From Globisporangium splendens (lineage: Eukaryota > Oomycota > Peronosporomycetes > Pythiales > Pythiaceae): a stretch of 64,000 nt of DNA. The notes under the pieces are model-generated. The model did not search any database. It was not told where the DNA came from and saw only the letters and a program-made list of their open reading frames with translations. Made by a program: the position numbers and the translations under genes. Below are positions 1-10,790 of the stretch, one piece after another (within the stretch, counting starts at the first letter, position 1; each line of letters begins with the position of its first letter). The stretch is taken from NCBI GenBank assembly GCA_006386115.1, contig VFIW01000034.1:186001-250000 (forward strand), in the 5' to 3' direction.

Positions 1-3000
1 ACCCCGTATACGAACAGGACAGCTACGAAGATACGCACAAGACTCCACTGCAGTCCCAGAAACGATCTGGTCATTTTCATCGACAGGAAGTCTCGCCGCA
101 TTTGCGACCAGCAGGGTCCCCTGCCAGACTCCTAGCGTTGTCATCCCCATCGCCGTCCCCACGGTCTAAATCCCAGCGCTTCTGGCAGCGCCAGCAAGAA
201 GAGTTTCGACAGCAAACGCTGGGAAGTTTGTCACGTGGTGCTAAAAGTCCTCTGAAATGCATGCCATCGGCTTCACTGGTGGATAGTTCCATCGACCGAG
301 ACATGCTCGCACGTCAAATTCAAGCGTTGCAGTCGTGTAAGCGGTCACTCGTGGCCGAGATTGCTAGCGAAGAGCAGCTTTTGCATGTCCTGAAAGAGGA
401 AGCACTCGCGTATTCTAGCCAGATGGATCAATTGCATCTAAATATCGAGGCATGCCTTAAAGAGGCAGAAAGCGCTGAATCGCATCACGACGACAGTCGT
501 ACATCTCCCCAGTTACCTCAGTCGCTTCCCTGCAAAATGTTGCGGGACGAGGAAGCGTGCCGCGCGAAACTCGAGTTTTTTCGTCAGAAACTCCGTTTTG
601 CTGAAGATAAAGAAAAGGAGATCGAGATGACGATGGTGCGCACCACGAAGCGTATATTGCAGTCGGATCTGCAGAATGCGCCGTTTGATAAAGAGATTTT
701 CGCGCTGACTCATAAATTGCAGCAAGTGATCGTGCAGAAAGAAGAAATTCATTTGGAGATGAGTCGACTCATGGCACTTGTGCGAGACCAGCAACGGCAG
801 CCTTCTCGACCTGGCACCGCAAACCCAGCGGAGCATCGACCGAATGGACCGCATCAAATGCGACGTAACTATTCAACACCGACAGTTGAGGAGATGTTGA
901 AAGCAGAAGAACAGCAAGAGCAGCTTAGCGCGGATCTTCGCCAAACCGTTGCGGTTGCACGCAAACGGATGGACGAGCTTTGCAAACGGTATCACGACGT
1001 CTTGGACAGTATTCGCGTCAAAGAAGACCTCATCGCGTCGTTTATCGAGGACGCAAGCAGCCCGAAGCGAACGTGGTGCGTTACAAGACCAGAAGGAATT
1101 GCGTGACGCGATTGTGGCAGCGCTTGAGACGCAAATGAAGTTGGCGATGGAGAGTTTTCATAAGCAGCGACAAGACGAAGAGAAAAAGGCGAAGCAGGAC
1201 AAGGAGAAGGACGCGTCGTCGCCACCAAAGCGCACTCGAAAGCATGCAGCGCTGATCAATGCTACTGCTGGTCGGCAGAGTAGAAATTCAGGTCATCATC
1301 CCCACCACGAGAATTTCGCCCTGGATAGTGCCAGAGATGACGATATCTCGTGCGATCAACTGGACGACTTTGTGCCCGTAGATGCCACGTACGCGATGAA
1401 ATACCGCTTTGTCAAGTATCGGTCGTCCTCGTCTTTCTCTCCACCATCTCCAAACGGAGGCAAGTCATCTGTGCGAACTGCTGGTGCACAGCGGATTCTG
1501 AAAGCATGCGAGCGTCTGGAGCAAGCAGAACACGATTGCAGAATCGATGCCGTCACTTCGATGGAAGTAGATCCTATGGGGATCAAGAAAAGTAGCTTGA
1601 AGGTTCTGCTCATAGGAGCCCGCGACCTGCCAACGTCACATTTGCGGACCAAGAATCTCGATCCATACGTGAGTCTGGAGATCGTGTACCCAGAGCATAT
1701 TTCTGCATCTTCCAAGCAATCGAGCGGCAGTCGCGGTCGTGACATGGGATCGTCGCTATCGCACGCCGCTGATGAGACTTGCCATTCATCCTATCCATCG
1801 TTTCGAAGCCGAACAAAGAAGAAGAGCATGTACCCTGTGTGGGACGAAGAATTCGAGTTTACCCCCGTGCTGTCGCTGAAAGGTTACCTTCATGTGCGCA
1901 TCTTGAACGATCGCAAGCTCAGTCGAGAACAACTCGTAGGCGAAGTGAGGATCCTGCTTCGAACGCTGCTGCATCAAAAGAAGACCGTCGATTGGTTCAC
2001 GTTGCGCATCGCTGTTCCATCGGCGTCGTCATCTTGCACCGAGTCCTCAGGACTGCGGAAGTCCACGACCATCCTCCGATCTAGCGGTGGATCCATTCGT
2101 CTTCAGCTTCAACTCACGTACTCACGACTCGAGAGATATAAACGCGCTGTCGACGAACTTGTCACAAAGCACTTCCATGAACATAATCAGCTCCCACCGT
2201 TCATCGAACCTGTGAGCCACATTATCGACAGACGGAAAGCGCACAACCAAGAGCAACACGAAGAGAGTGACACTCTGGATCACCACCGATTTGTGTCACA
2301 CGAAGACGCGAATGCATTGCGTGAGCTGCAGCGGCAGCAACAGTACGACAACGACGATGGTGTGCCCGAGACGGAGTTCCCCACGAAAGATTCCGACCCT
2401 GCAGCAATTCCAACCTTTGAGTCGTGGCAAGCAGCGCAAGCCGAAGCAGCACAGCAAGCACGTGCCAGGGAGTCGAATACTGAGAACGGCAATTATAGTC
2501 ATGGCTACGCCAGCACTGGAAGTAGTCCTTAACGCACCTCAGCAGATGTCCTCATTGCTTCCCACATTTACGATAGCGCATCGCTCGCTAGCCATGGAGG
2601 TGGCAGTTCCTTCGTACCTCGCCTCTCAGCGGAAACGAGTCGATTGCTGTGGGAGACTCCCCCGCCGCCGCGCGAGACGGTCGATCTTCAACAGCAACAG
2701 CAGACAAATCATCCCGATGCTAATCATGCTCATCGAGCCCATGAAGCAACGAGGGACCGTTCCAGTGCCAATATGCTGAGGCATCCATCCCTCACAACTC
2801 AAGATCACACACGATCGAATCCACCAGCTACGGTGAAAGTAGCATCGACTCCGACGGCGACCATATCCTCTGCTGCTGTGCGAACGAGAGGCAGTCAAAA
2901 GACCTATCATCAAAGCCAAACGTTCAATCCCTTGACGCGACGGAAAACAACTGGCACAGCGAGCGAGCGGCCCGAGTGCTTTGACGACTACAGTCCGTAT

Positions 3001-3318
3001 CATCCGGACTTTAAGTTTTCGGATCCATTGGACCTCGGCAACATGGACCACTTTGTGGAGAAGAGGAAAGCGATGAATCTCTATGCATGGCAATCGTCCA
3101 TGCGAGGTGGAGCTGCTGGAAGCAGTGGCATGGTCCCTATTGCTGCTGGTACCCTTGACTTCAATCGCAAAACCGATTTACGAATCTTCAAGAGCCCCGG
3201 GTTCTCGCGACGACAGCCATCAACCGGATTTCCAGAGCGCTACATTGGACTGGACAACCAGACGTGCGAGCGGCTTAAACGCATGTTTGGACGGATGGAC
3301 GGAGGCACGGCAGGCTAG
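1..3318 (+). CDS. C2-domain coiled-coil protein, 5'-partial and frame-disrupted
   Basis: The reading frame is open to the left edge with no ATG before position 240, so the 5' end lies outside the window. The first ~1.05 kb encodes a charged, mostly helical coiled-coil region. A C2 domain follows at about 1590-2140, starting SSLKVLLIGARDLP and including LDPYVSLEIVYPEH, YPVWDEEFEF and LVGEVRI; C2 domains bind membranes or proteins, often with calcium. A Ser/Gln-rich stretch and a conserved-looking tail (CFDDYSPYHPDFKFSD, then an Arg/Gly end) close the protein. Two faults are visible. Near 1040-1085 the coding sense moves to the next frame without an intron-sized gap. An in-frame TAA lies at 2530-2532, after which coding continues in the same frame to 3318. 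The TAA could be removed by a short GT-AG intron (about 2498-2542), or the gene could be decaying. The exact role is unknown. Confidence 0.6.
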
Positions 3319-4149
3319 ACTGACTGGCAACTTAATCATTTTGCTAGTGCCAAGCTTTCTCCACTTGACTGGAAGCTGCCAATATCAGCTCATGAATGAG
3401 TGGCTTGTTGGGCATTCTGGTGCTGTGTGAAATGATCTGTACGCAGCAGTTATATCGCCCTCGGTCGCATACCTTTGTGGACGAAGCAACGGCCTGGATT
3501 CGAGTGTCGTGCACCAGATCTCCTGCGAGGACTGACCATGAGTTTCCTCTTCGACTCGATTTGCACTCAACTGCAGTACCGGCACATACTACTTTGTTGC
3601 CACCACTGCCCAGTGTTCTTCCAGTTTCAGACTGGCAAAATGCTTTTTGCGACAGCGTGAACGGAATGTGTCGAAACTTGACGGAGTCGATTGCTTTTAT
3701 CCAACTGGATGGACGATTTGAAGCTCGAAGTGGAGAATGAACGGCAAGCCCCTCCATTAGGGGTGTATGGTGGGCAGATGCATACTTGTGTGGCTTTGAG
3801 AGAGGGATCAGCAGGAAACACAGTTGCTGAGTTTCTGGCAGGCACGAACCATTTCGCTAGGTCATGTCTGTAATAACTCAACTCATTACTTAAACATCTG
3901 GCACATTTTATCTGACATCACCTGCTTTAGGTGCCGTTGTCGAATTGTAGGAGGGCAAAATGTACCTCGACTCGCGTTCGTCCATCCCCATCTCTGACAG
4001 ATGGGGAGGAAATGTGATTCAAAGAGCGAGAGAGAGCGCAGAGAGCAATCGTTGCTGATGTCGCTGTCAGTGCAGCTTCCCTGTCACTTCGAAATTTCGC
4101 GTCTCTGTCGACCTTGTCAAACGCCTCAAGGAGCGAACTGACACCAAAT
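3319..4149. other. Intergenic region
   Basis: Spacer between the C2 gene and the first protease. It contains only short frames with no recognisable product. It must include the protease promoter, but I see no clear core element. Confidence 0.5.
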
Positions 4150-5613
4150 ATGCAGTTGGCAACGCCGTTCTTCCGCAACATGGCGCTGCTCGCAGTCGCC
4201 ACGCTTGCTGCCATGACACCCACTCTCTCGGCAGCGACACCAGCACCGCTCGTCGTCGCAGAAACCGAGGTCGTCTCGCTCGCGATCAACACCACGTCGC
4301 GTGTCGCCGCGCAGAACCTCATTTCCGCCTCGCGGGGATCGTTCATGACGGTGCACTTCGGCCAGTTCAACTTGGCTCCAGGAGACAAAGTGATCGTCCG
4401 CGATGCCGCCGGCTCGACCTCGTTCGAATACACTGGTCTCGGTCGCAACGATGCCGGCTTGGACGGCGGCTTTTTTTCATCTCGTATCCCAGGCAACCAA
4501 GCTGTCATCGAGTACGTTCCTGGCTCGGACAGCGATGATGCGACTGGCGCCTTCGGGTATACTGTCGACAAGATCACTCGCAGCGCACCCATCGCTTCAG
4601 CGTCTAAGATTTGCGGAACGGGTGACCAAACTCGCCCACCCAAGTGTTACATCAACGATCCAGTCGCTCCGCAAGCGTTCACCAAGGCCCGCACCGTCGC
4701 TCGTTTGCTCATTGACGGCGAGTATGGGTGCACTGGGTGGCTTCTGGGAAGCGAAGGTCACTTGATAACGAATCGTCATTGCATCCCAGACAGCCAAACT
4801 GCAATGAACACGGAATACGAGTTCGACGCCGAAGGTGCCAGCTGCAGCGACGAGTGCTTCTCGCAAGGCGCATGTCCTGGTACGGTGGTTGCTACGTCTG
4901 CCACACTGGTTGCCGTCGACAAGGTGATTGATTATGCGCTTCTGAAGCTCAACACGACCATGGATCTCTCCAAGTACGGGTACCTCCAGTTCCGAACCGA
5001 AGGCGTCGTCCTGAACGAACAGATCTACATCCCGCAGCATCCTCTGTACTACGGCAAGCGCATCGCGGTCATGGACGATGATGGTGATGTCGCTCGCGTG
5101 CACAGCATTCTCGCCTCTTCCACGTGTGGCACCTACTCGATTGGATACACCGCCGACACGGATGACGGAGCGTCAGGTTCACCCGTTATCGCGGCGTCGG
5201 ACAACCTGGTGGTAGCACTACACAAGTGTGGTCGTTCGTCCACGACTTGTGTGAATGGTGGGACGGATGTTCGTACGATTCTTTGGGACTTGAAGAGCAA
5301 GGGCATTGTTGTCAATGATGCCGTGGTGGATCCGAGCGTGCCGATCCCGACTGGTCCTTGGATTCCAGGATATAACGCGACTGCTGCTCCCGTCTCATCG
5401 TCTCCATCCCCAGCGAATTCGAGTGTGCCGACTCCAGCGCCTACGCAAGATACCACAGAAGCGCCATCATCATCCCCAGCCGCTGAGTCGGCACCAGTTC
5501 CAACTGTGAACTCGTGCCGCATCTTTAACACAGAATCGAGTTGTGTGCGTGTCCGGCCAGGCCAATGCGCCTGGGTGAATGCGGCGTGCGTGATGGCTCC
5601 TGCGTCTGCTTGA
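4150..5613 (+). CDS. Secreted trypsin-like serine protease, copy 1 (four-Cys tail)
   Basis: Predicted 487-aa extracellular serine protease. The ATG at 4150 is chosen because it is the first in-frame ATG and gives a signal peptide (residues 1 to ~28, hydrophobic [10 protein letters not shown]). Residues ~35-145 form an N-terminal beta-rich region with the family motifs [17 protein letters not shown] and YTGLGR. Residues ~175-400 are a Trypsin_2-like domain with His210 in LITNRHC, Asp261 in DYALLKL and Ser342 in DGASGSPV, so the triad is complete. A Ser/Thr/Pro linker follows, then a 26-residue four-cysteine module (CRIF ... CAWVNAACV). From about 4166 to 5372 the DNA is identical to the next protease gene, while the tails are unrelated. 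Substrate unknown; secretion and family expansion suggest attack on external or host proteins (inference). Confidence 0.85.
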   Translation: MQLATPFFRNMALLAVATLAAMTPTLSAATPAPLVVAETEVVSLAINTTSRVAAQNLISASRGSFMTVHFGQFNLAPGDKVIVRDAAGSTSFEYTGLGRNDAGLDGGFFSSRIPGNQAVIEYVPGSDSDDATGAFGYTVDKITRSAPIASASKICGTGDQTRPPKCYINDPVAPQAFTKARTVARLLIDGEYGCTGWLLGSEGHLITNRHCIPDSQTAMNTEYEFDAEGASCSDECFSQGACPGTVVATSATLVAVDKVIDYALLKLNTTMDLSKYGYLQFRTEGVVLNEQIYIPQHPLYYGKRIAVMDDDGDVARVHSILASSTCGTYSIGYTADTDDGASGSPVIAASDNLVVALHKCGRSSTTCVNGGTDVRTILWDLKSKGIVVNDAVVDPSVPIPTGPWIPGYNATAAPVSSSPSPANSSVPTPAPTQDTTEAPSSSPAAESAPVPTVNSCRIFNTESSCVRVRPGQCAWVNAACVMAPASA

Positions 5614-7279
5614 TGAAGTGTCGGCTCGCTTCAATGCGAGCTAAAGTTGTGCTTGTTCGTCTGGCCAGTTTGCTCTTTCGCCCCCAATTGCATAACCTTT
5701 TGATTCAATATAAACTTTTCTGCATGGAAAGAAATGATCAGTGGCGCCACCAAGCCCATCTCGGCAATGAGGGAGATTCAGAAATGCTCGGTTAACCACG
5801 GACACAGAGTTCAGTACACAACGTGCATGTTCGGTGGACCTGAAAACTGCTGCCTCTGTGGGCAGAGTCACCGCCATTGCACCATTGAGCCCCAGTTCGT
5901 GTTTGCCGCACTCGCGACAATGGAATTTCCAGCAGAATTTTGGCAATGAGCTGGTCATCACCGCTGGCAGCCTGCCGGCTTGTGCTTTGTGCTTCTGTGT
6001 ACGACACTCGGTGCGTTAGGTTGAAGCTGTGTCATCGTGTCAAACTTTGTGACTCAGACAGTCAAAGTCACAAATTTTGGAAGTGATGGCGTTATCCCAG
6101 GTACAAAAACATCACGGTTTTATATAGTTCAACACACGGAGGTTTTCATTGCAAACAAACAAAAACAGATCTTGACACGATCGGGTTTTATTCGAAACAT
6201 TGGACACGTTGTCTGTGCTGTAGTGTTCCGACAAACATGGCAACGGCTACGCTCTTCAACTTCGAGTGGATAAGCTGCCAAATGCCAGCAGCTCTCTCAT
6301 AGTTGCAGCGCTCGATGTGTGCTACATAGAATCAGCTTGATTGCAGTCTGTGGCAGCAAGGTGGGCACTCAACCAAACCGTCCGTCGTCCAGTACAGCAA
6401 AGGCGCCTTCTGCATCGGTTCCAGCACCACTGAACAGGGGTGGGTTGGTTTCTGTCGTTTCTGTCGTTTCTGTCGTTTCTGACGTTGAAACGCTGAAACG
6501 CTAGATTTTCCAGCAAAAGTCACTAGGTTTTTGAAAATTGAGTTTAACCTGATGTCATCGTGGATTTTATTCCGACTGAGCATGATTTAGCATCTGTTTA
6601 ATATAAAACCGAGATTAAAACCTACTATCAAAATCATGTCTGCCATCTCCACTGAAAGTTGGTTTTGTATCTTGGATGTGCTTAAATCCAACCAAACCTT
6701 GACGCATGTCTCAAAGACAACCTGATGTTATTAAAACCGAAAAAACTTCATTCTATGAAAAACCGATCTTGCATGATCATGCGCAGTCCGTCAACATTCG
6801 ACAGCACTGGACAAGCAAAGAGCGCAGCTACCTGTGCGAGCATCTTCATCTCCTTCGTACTTTGTGTCGGACGAGCTACGAGTGTGATTCTGGTGATGGA
6901 TAGCAAAAGTCAACAGTACTCGACATTCGCGAATCTGTGCACTGGAGTTGAAGCTGCTGTTGTGACGTAGAGCGGATCTAGAAGTCCTGAAGATCATTTC
7001 TGAGTGGATGCTCCGCGCGCATGTGTAACACTTCATTTCTATTGTCTCGGCCGTAGTGAAAGCGAGGATGGTGCTCTTCACATTGAACTCTGGTGCAGAC
7101 TTTAAATCCTAACCAGGCACAAGTGGAACTACGAATGGAAGAACAACCTCACCTAGCGTGCACATTCACATTCGTGCAGGTCATGCGCCATGTACACTGT
7201 GAGTCGCTCAGTTCTCAATTTCCATCACAGAAGAGAATCGCAACAAGAATTCATCTCAAGAGCTGCGTTTGCTCCAGCA
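5614..7279. other. Intergenic region with 9-bp microsatellite
   Basis: 1.7 kb between the two left-hand proteases. I see only short frames and no recognisable protein domain. It holds the 9-bp repeat at 6449-6484 and AT-rich stretches. The promoter of the second protease should lie near its right end. Confidence 0.5.
6449..6484. repeat. 9-bp microsatellite, four units
   Basis: Four consecutive units of TTTCTGTCG, the last with one change (TTTCTGACG). The array is non-coding and has no spacers, so it is a simple tandem repeat. Confidence 0.9.
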
Positions 7280-9817
7280 ATGCGTGCGATAGCAACGTTC
7301 TTCCGCAACATGGCGCTGCTCGCAGTCGCCACGCTTGCTGCCATGACACCCACTCTCTCGGCAGCGACACCAGCACCGCTCGTCGTCGCAGAAACCGAGG
7401 TCGTCTCGCTCGCGATCAACACCACGTCGCGTGTCGCCGCGCAGAACCTCATTTCCGCCTCGCGGGGATCGTTCATGACGGTGCACTTCGGCCAGTTCAA
7501 CTTGGCTCCAGGAGACAAAGTGATCGTCCGCGATGCCGCCGGCTCGACCTCGTTCGAATACACTGGTCTCGGTCGCAACGATGCCGGCTTGGACGGCGGC
7601 TTTTTTTCATCTCGTATCCCAGGCAACCAAGCTGTCATCGAGTACGTTCCTGGCTCGGACAGCGATGATGCGACTGGCGCCTTCGGGTATACTGTCGACA
7701 AGATCACTCGCAGCGCACCCATCGCTTCAGCGTCTAAGATTTGCGGAACGGGTGACCAAACTCGCCCACCCAAGTGTTACATCAACGATCCAGTCGCTCC
7801 GCAAGCGTTCACCAAGGCCCGCACCGTCGCTCGTTTGCTCATTGACGGCGAGTATGGGTGCACTGGGTGGCTTCTGGGAAGCGAAGGTCACTTGATAACG
7901 AATCGTCATTGCATCCCAGACAGCCAAACTGCAATGAACACGGAATACGAGTTCGACGCCGAAGGTGCCAGCTGCAGCGACGAGTGCTTCTCGCAAGGCG
8001 CATGTCCTGGTACGGTGGTTGCTACGTCTGCCACACTGGTTGCCGTCGACAAGGTGATTGATTATGCGCTTCTGAAGCTCAACACGACCATGGATCTCTC
8101 CAAGTACGGGTACCTCCAGTTCCGAACCGAAGGCGTCGTCCTGAACGAACAGATCTACATCCCGCAGCATCCTCTGTACTACGGCAAGCGCATCGCGGTC
8201 ATGGACGATGATGGTGATGTCGCTCGCGTGCACAGCATTCTCGCCTCTTCCACGTGTGGCACCTACTCGATTGGATACACCGCCGACACGGATGACGGAG
8301 CGTCAGGTTCACCCGTTATCGCGGCGTCGGACAACCTGGTGGTAGCACTACACAAGTGTGGTCGTTCGTCCACGACTTGTGTGAATGGTGGGACGGATGT
8401 TCGTACGATTCTTTGGGACTTGAAGAGCAAGGGCATTGTTGTCAATGATGCCGTGGTGGATCCGAGCGTGCCGATCCCGACTGGTCCTTGGATTCCAGGA
8501 TACAACGAGACTGCCACTCCCGATCCAGCACCAACTACACAGGTTCCATCTCCAACACCAACACCGGGTGCCTCCCCGACGCCTGGACCAACTGCAGAGG
8601 TTCCATCTCCGACGCCAACCACAACACCAACGCCGACTCCGGTCCTAAGTCCCTCATCTGCTACACCGACACCTTCTCCGACACCGCTATCGACTCCAAC
8701 ACCAACGCCTACGCCAACTTCGGCTCCTTCTTCAACCCCTACTGCAACTCCTTCTCCTTCGTGCGTTCGATCTGGTGGCTACTGCGGCAATGACGCTGTC
8801 GGTGCCAGTTGCTGTGTCAAGCCTGGCGACTACTGCCAACCCCGGAATCCTACTTACTACCACTGTCGATCAATCCCTGCCACATGTGGTATCCAAGAAG
8901 TTGGAGTAGACTTCTATGGCGACGATATCTACACTGTGTACGGTCTGCTCCCCGAGCAATGCTGCGACAGGTGTATCGAGACTGCAGGGTGCAGAGCATA
9001 CACGTTTGTGAACTACAATAAAGATGGAAGAACCGCGTGCTACTTGAAAAAGGGCAATGGTGACAAGCGCACCTTGCTTGGCGCTGTGTCCGCTGTGGTA
9101 GTTCCTCCAACTCCACCAGCATGCGCATCATCATGGGGTTATTGTGGCAGCGATCGCGATGGTATTAAATGCTGTCCGTCGGGCGAATACCGCCAGCCGT
9201 GGAATCCAACCTACTACCAGTGCCGCCCAGCGCCTCAATAGTGCGGAGATCAGCAAGTTGGAGTCGACTTCTACGGAGACGACATCAGCACAGTTTATGG
9301 CATCTTGCCAGCAGAGTGTTGCGCCAAGTGTGCTGACACAGCTGGTTGCAAGGCGTATACTTTCAACTACAACAGCGACGAGTGAGCCGCGTGCTACTTG
9401 AAGAGAGGTAGTGGCACCAGACGTGCCCTCGTTGGAGCTGTGTCTACCGAAGTCATCAACCCCAAACCTGAACCAACTTGTGCGACGCCACCTTACGGCT
9501 ACTGTGGTGACAGCAGAGGTGCAAAGTGTTGTCCATCGGGCGCGTATTGTCAGCCTTGGGACCGTGATTACTACCAATGCATGCACCTTCCGGTCCAGTG
9601 CTCACAACAATTCACGGACGTGGACTTCTACGGCAACGACATCGCGACGTTCTATGGTCTCCAACCAGAAGCATGCTGTACGAAGTGTGCGCAGACCGCT
9701 GGCTGCAAGGGGTACACTCATGTGAACGACAACGCTGGGTCACCCGCATGCTACCTCAAGAGTGGTCTTGGGGGAAAGCGCTCGGAGACGGGTGCTGTAT
9801 CTGGCATTCTCAATTAG
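7280..9817 (+). pseudogene. Secreted serine protease fused to CBEL-like CBM1-PAN units, with two in-frame stops
   Basis: ATG at 7280 ([10 protein letters not shown]...) gives a signal peptide. The protease part is identical to the gene at 4150 and has the intact triad motifs LITNRHC, DYALLKL and DGASGSPV. After residue ~410 comes a Thr/Pro-rich linker, then three units. Each has a CBM1-like cysteine motif (GGYCGND..GASCC....[12 protein letters not shown]) followed by a PAN/Apple domain (GVDFYGDD.....QCC.KC....GC.AYTF). This is the module order of the oomycete lectin CBEL. A TAG at 9239-9241, where the related gene reads CAG, ends the frame in unit 2. A TGA at 9383-9385 interrupts the second PAN. 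The frame is otherwise open through unit 3 to 9817. The product may be a 653-aa truncated protease with one complete unit, or the gene may be a young pseudogene; base-calling error is not excluded. Confidence 0.75.
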
Positions 9818-10790
9818 AGAATGACGCAGCAACCTGAGGCTTGCGCTTACTCGACTCGGTGGTTTTCGTGATAAGGATCGTGGTGTTTTGGCTCGTAGTT
9901 CGGACTGTAGCAGTGGAGGCTGGCCGTGAGCGATGTCTTTTCGTTGTTAGTGCTAATGCGTTCGTGAACAAAGTGAGGTTGAACACGAGTTTTTCGAACC
10001 AAGTGAACGGCAAGGACACAAGATATTCTGCGTGTCAGCGAGGCACCATAAAAAGTACCAAATACTTAACCTGACAATGGTCAGCATACAGCTGTGCATC
10101 TTCAAAATTATATACGTATTTCCTCAAATCCTGAATGTTATACAAATGTTCGACACATAGACGATGCGCTGACCCTAGGTTGAAGCTGCCACTCCAAAAA
10201 CCACTCTTGCATTTTGCAGAGTAAGGTTTTTTTGAGTGAGTACAATGATCTCTTTGACTTTATATACTTTAAAGATTCCATTGTTTTTTTGTTTTGTTTT
10301 TTCTCATCACAAGCAAGAACAAAAGAACAAGGCGGCAGCAAATCCAAGTCACGCAGCACCTGCGCGCATCTCACTCGAGCAACACGCACAGGAAGGGACG
10401 ACGGCGCTGCAGGGGCAGCTCTGTTTGCGTCTGTGCGTCTATTGTGAGCGAGCGCGTGCGTTCGCCCCGATACGTACGCGCAGCAGGGCAACGTCCAAGG
10501 CAAAGAAGCGCACACACACATCAAGCACACGCACAGCGCGTCTGTGCGGCGCTCGCTGTCTCAGTTTTTTGGGTCGCGGCGGCTTCGCTTTTCCTCAAAC
10601 ACGCCAACGGCCGCTGCGTTTTTGCTTGAAGGGAGGAGTTGAAGCAGGTGCAAGTGAGAGAAGGAAGAGGGAGAGAGTGAGAGCTCGATACAAATAAGGT
10701 ACGCCGACTGTTCATGCGTGCAGCAGAACGTCGAGCATATGGGGATTACAATGGTTTGTTTGTTTGGTATTGTTGTGTGTGGTTTGCTAG
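9818..10790. other. Intergenic region
   Basis: Spacer between the second protease and the SPRY gene. It contains short overlapping frames with low-complexity Arg/Ser/Thr content and no recognisable domain. The right part should carry the SPRY gene promoter. Confidence 0.45.

Noticed and set aside
4597..5103. 168-codon minus-strand frame inside the protease (repeated at 7727-8233)
   Set aside because: It is a shadow of the protease in high-GC third-position sequence, identical in both copies only because the DNA is identical. No start context and no domain.
6449..6484. CRISPR-like short repeats
   Set aside because: Contiguous 9-bp units without spacers; a microsatellite in a eukaryotic genome.
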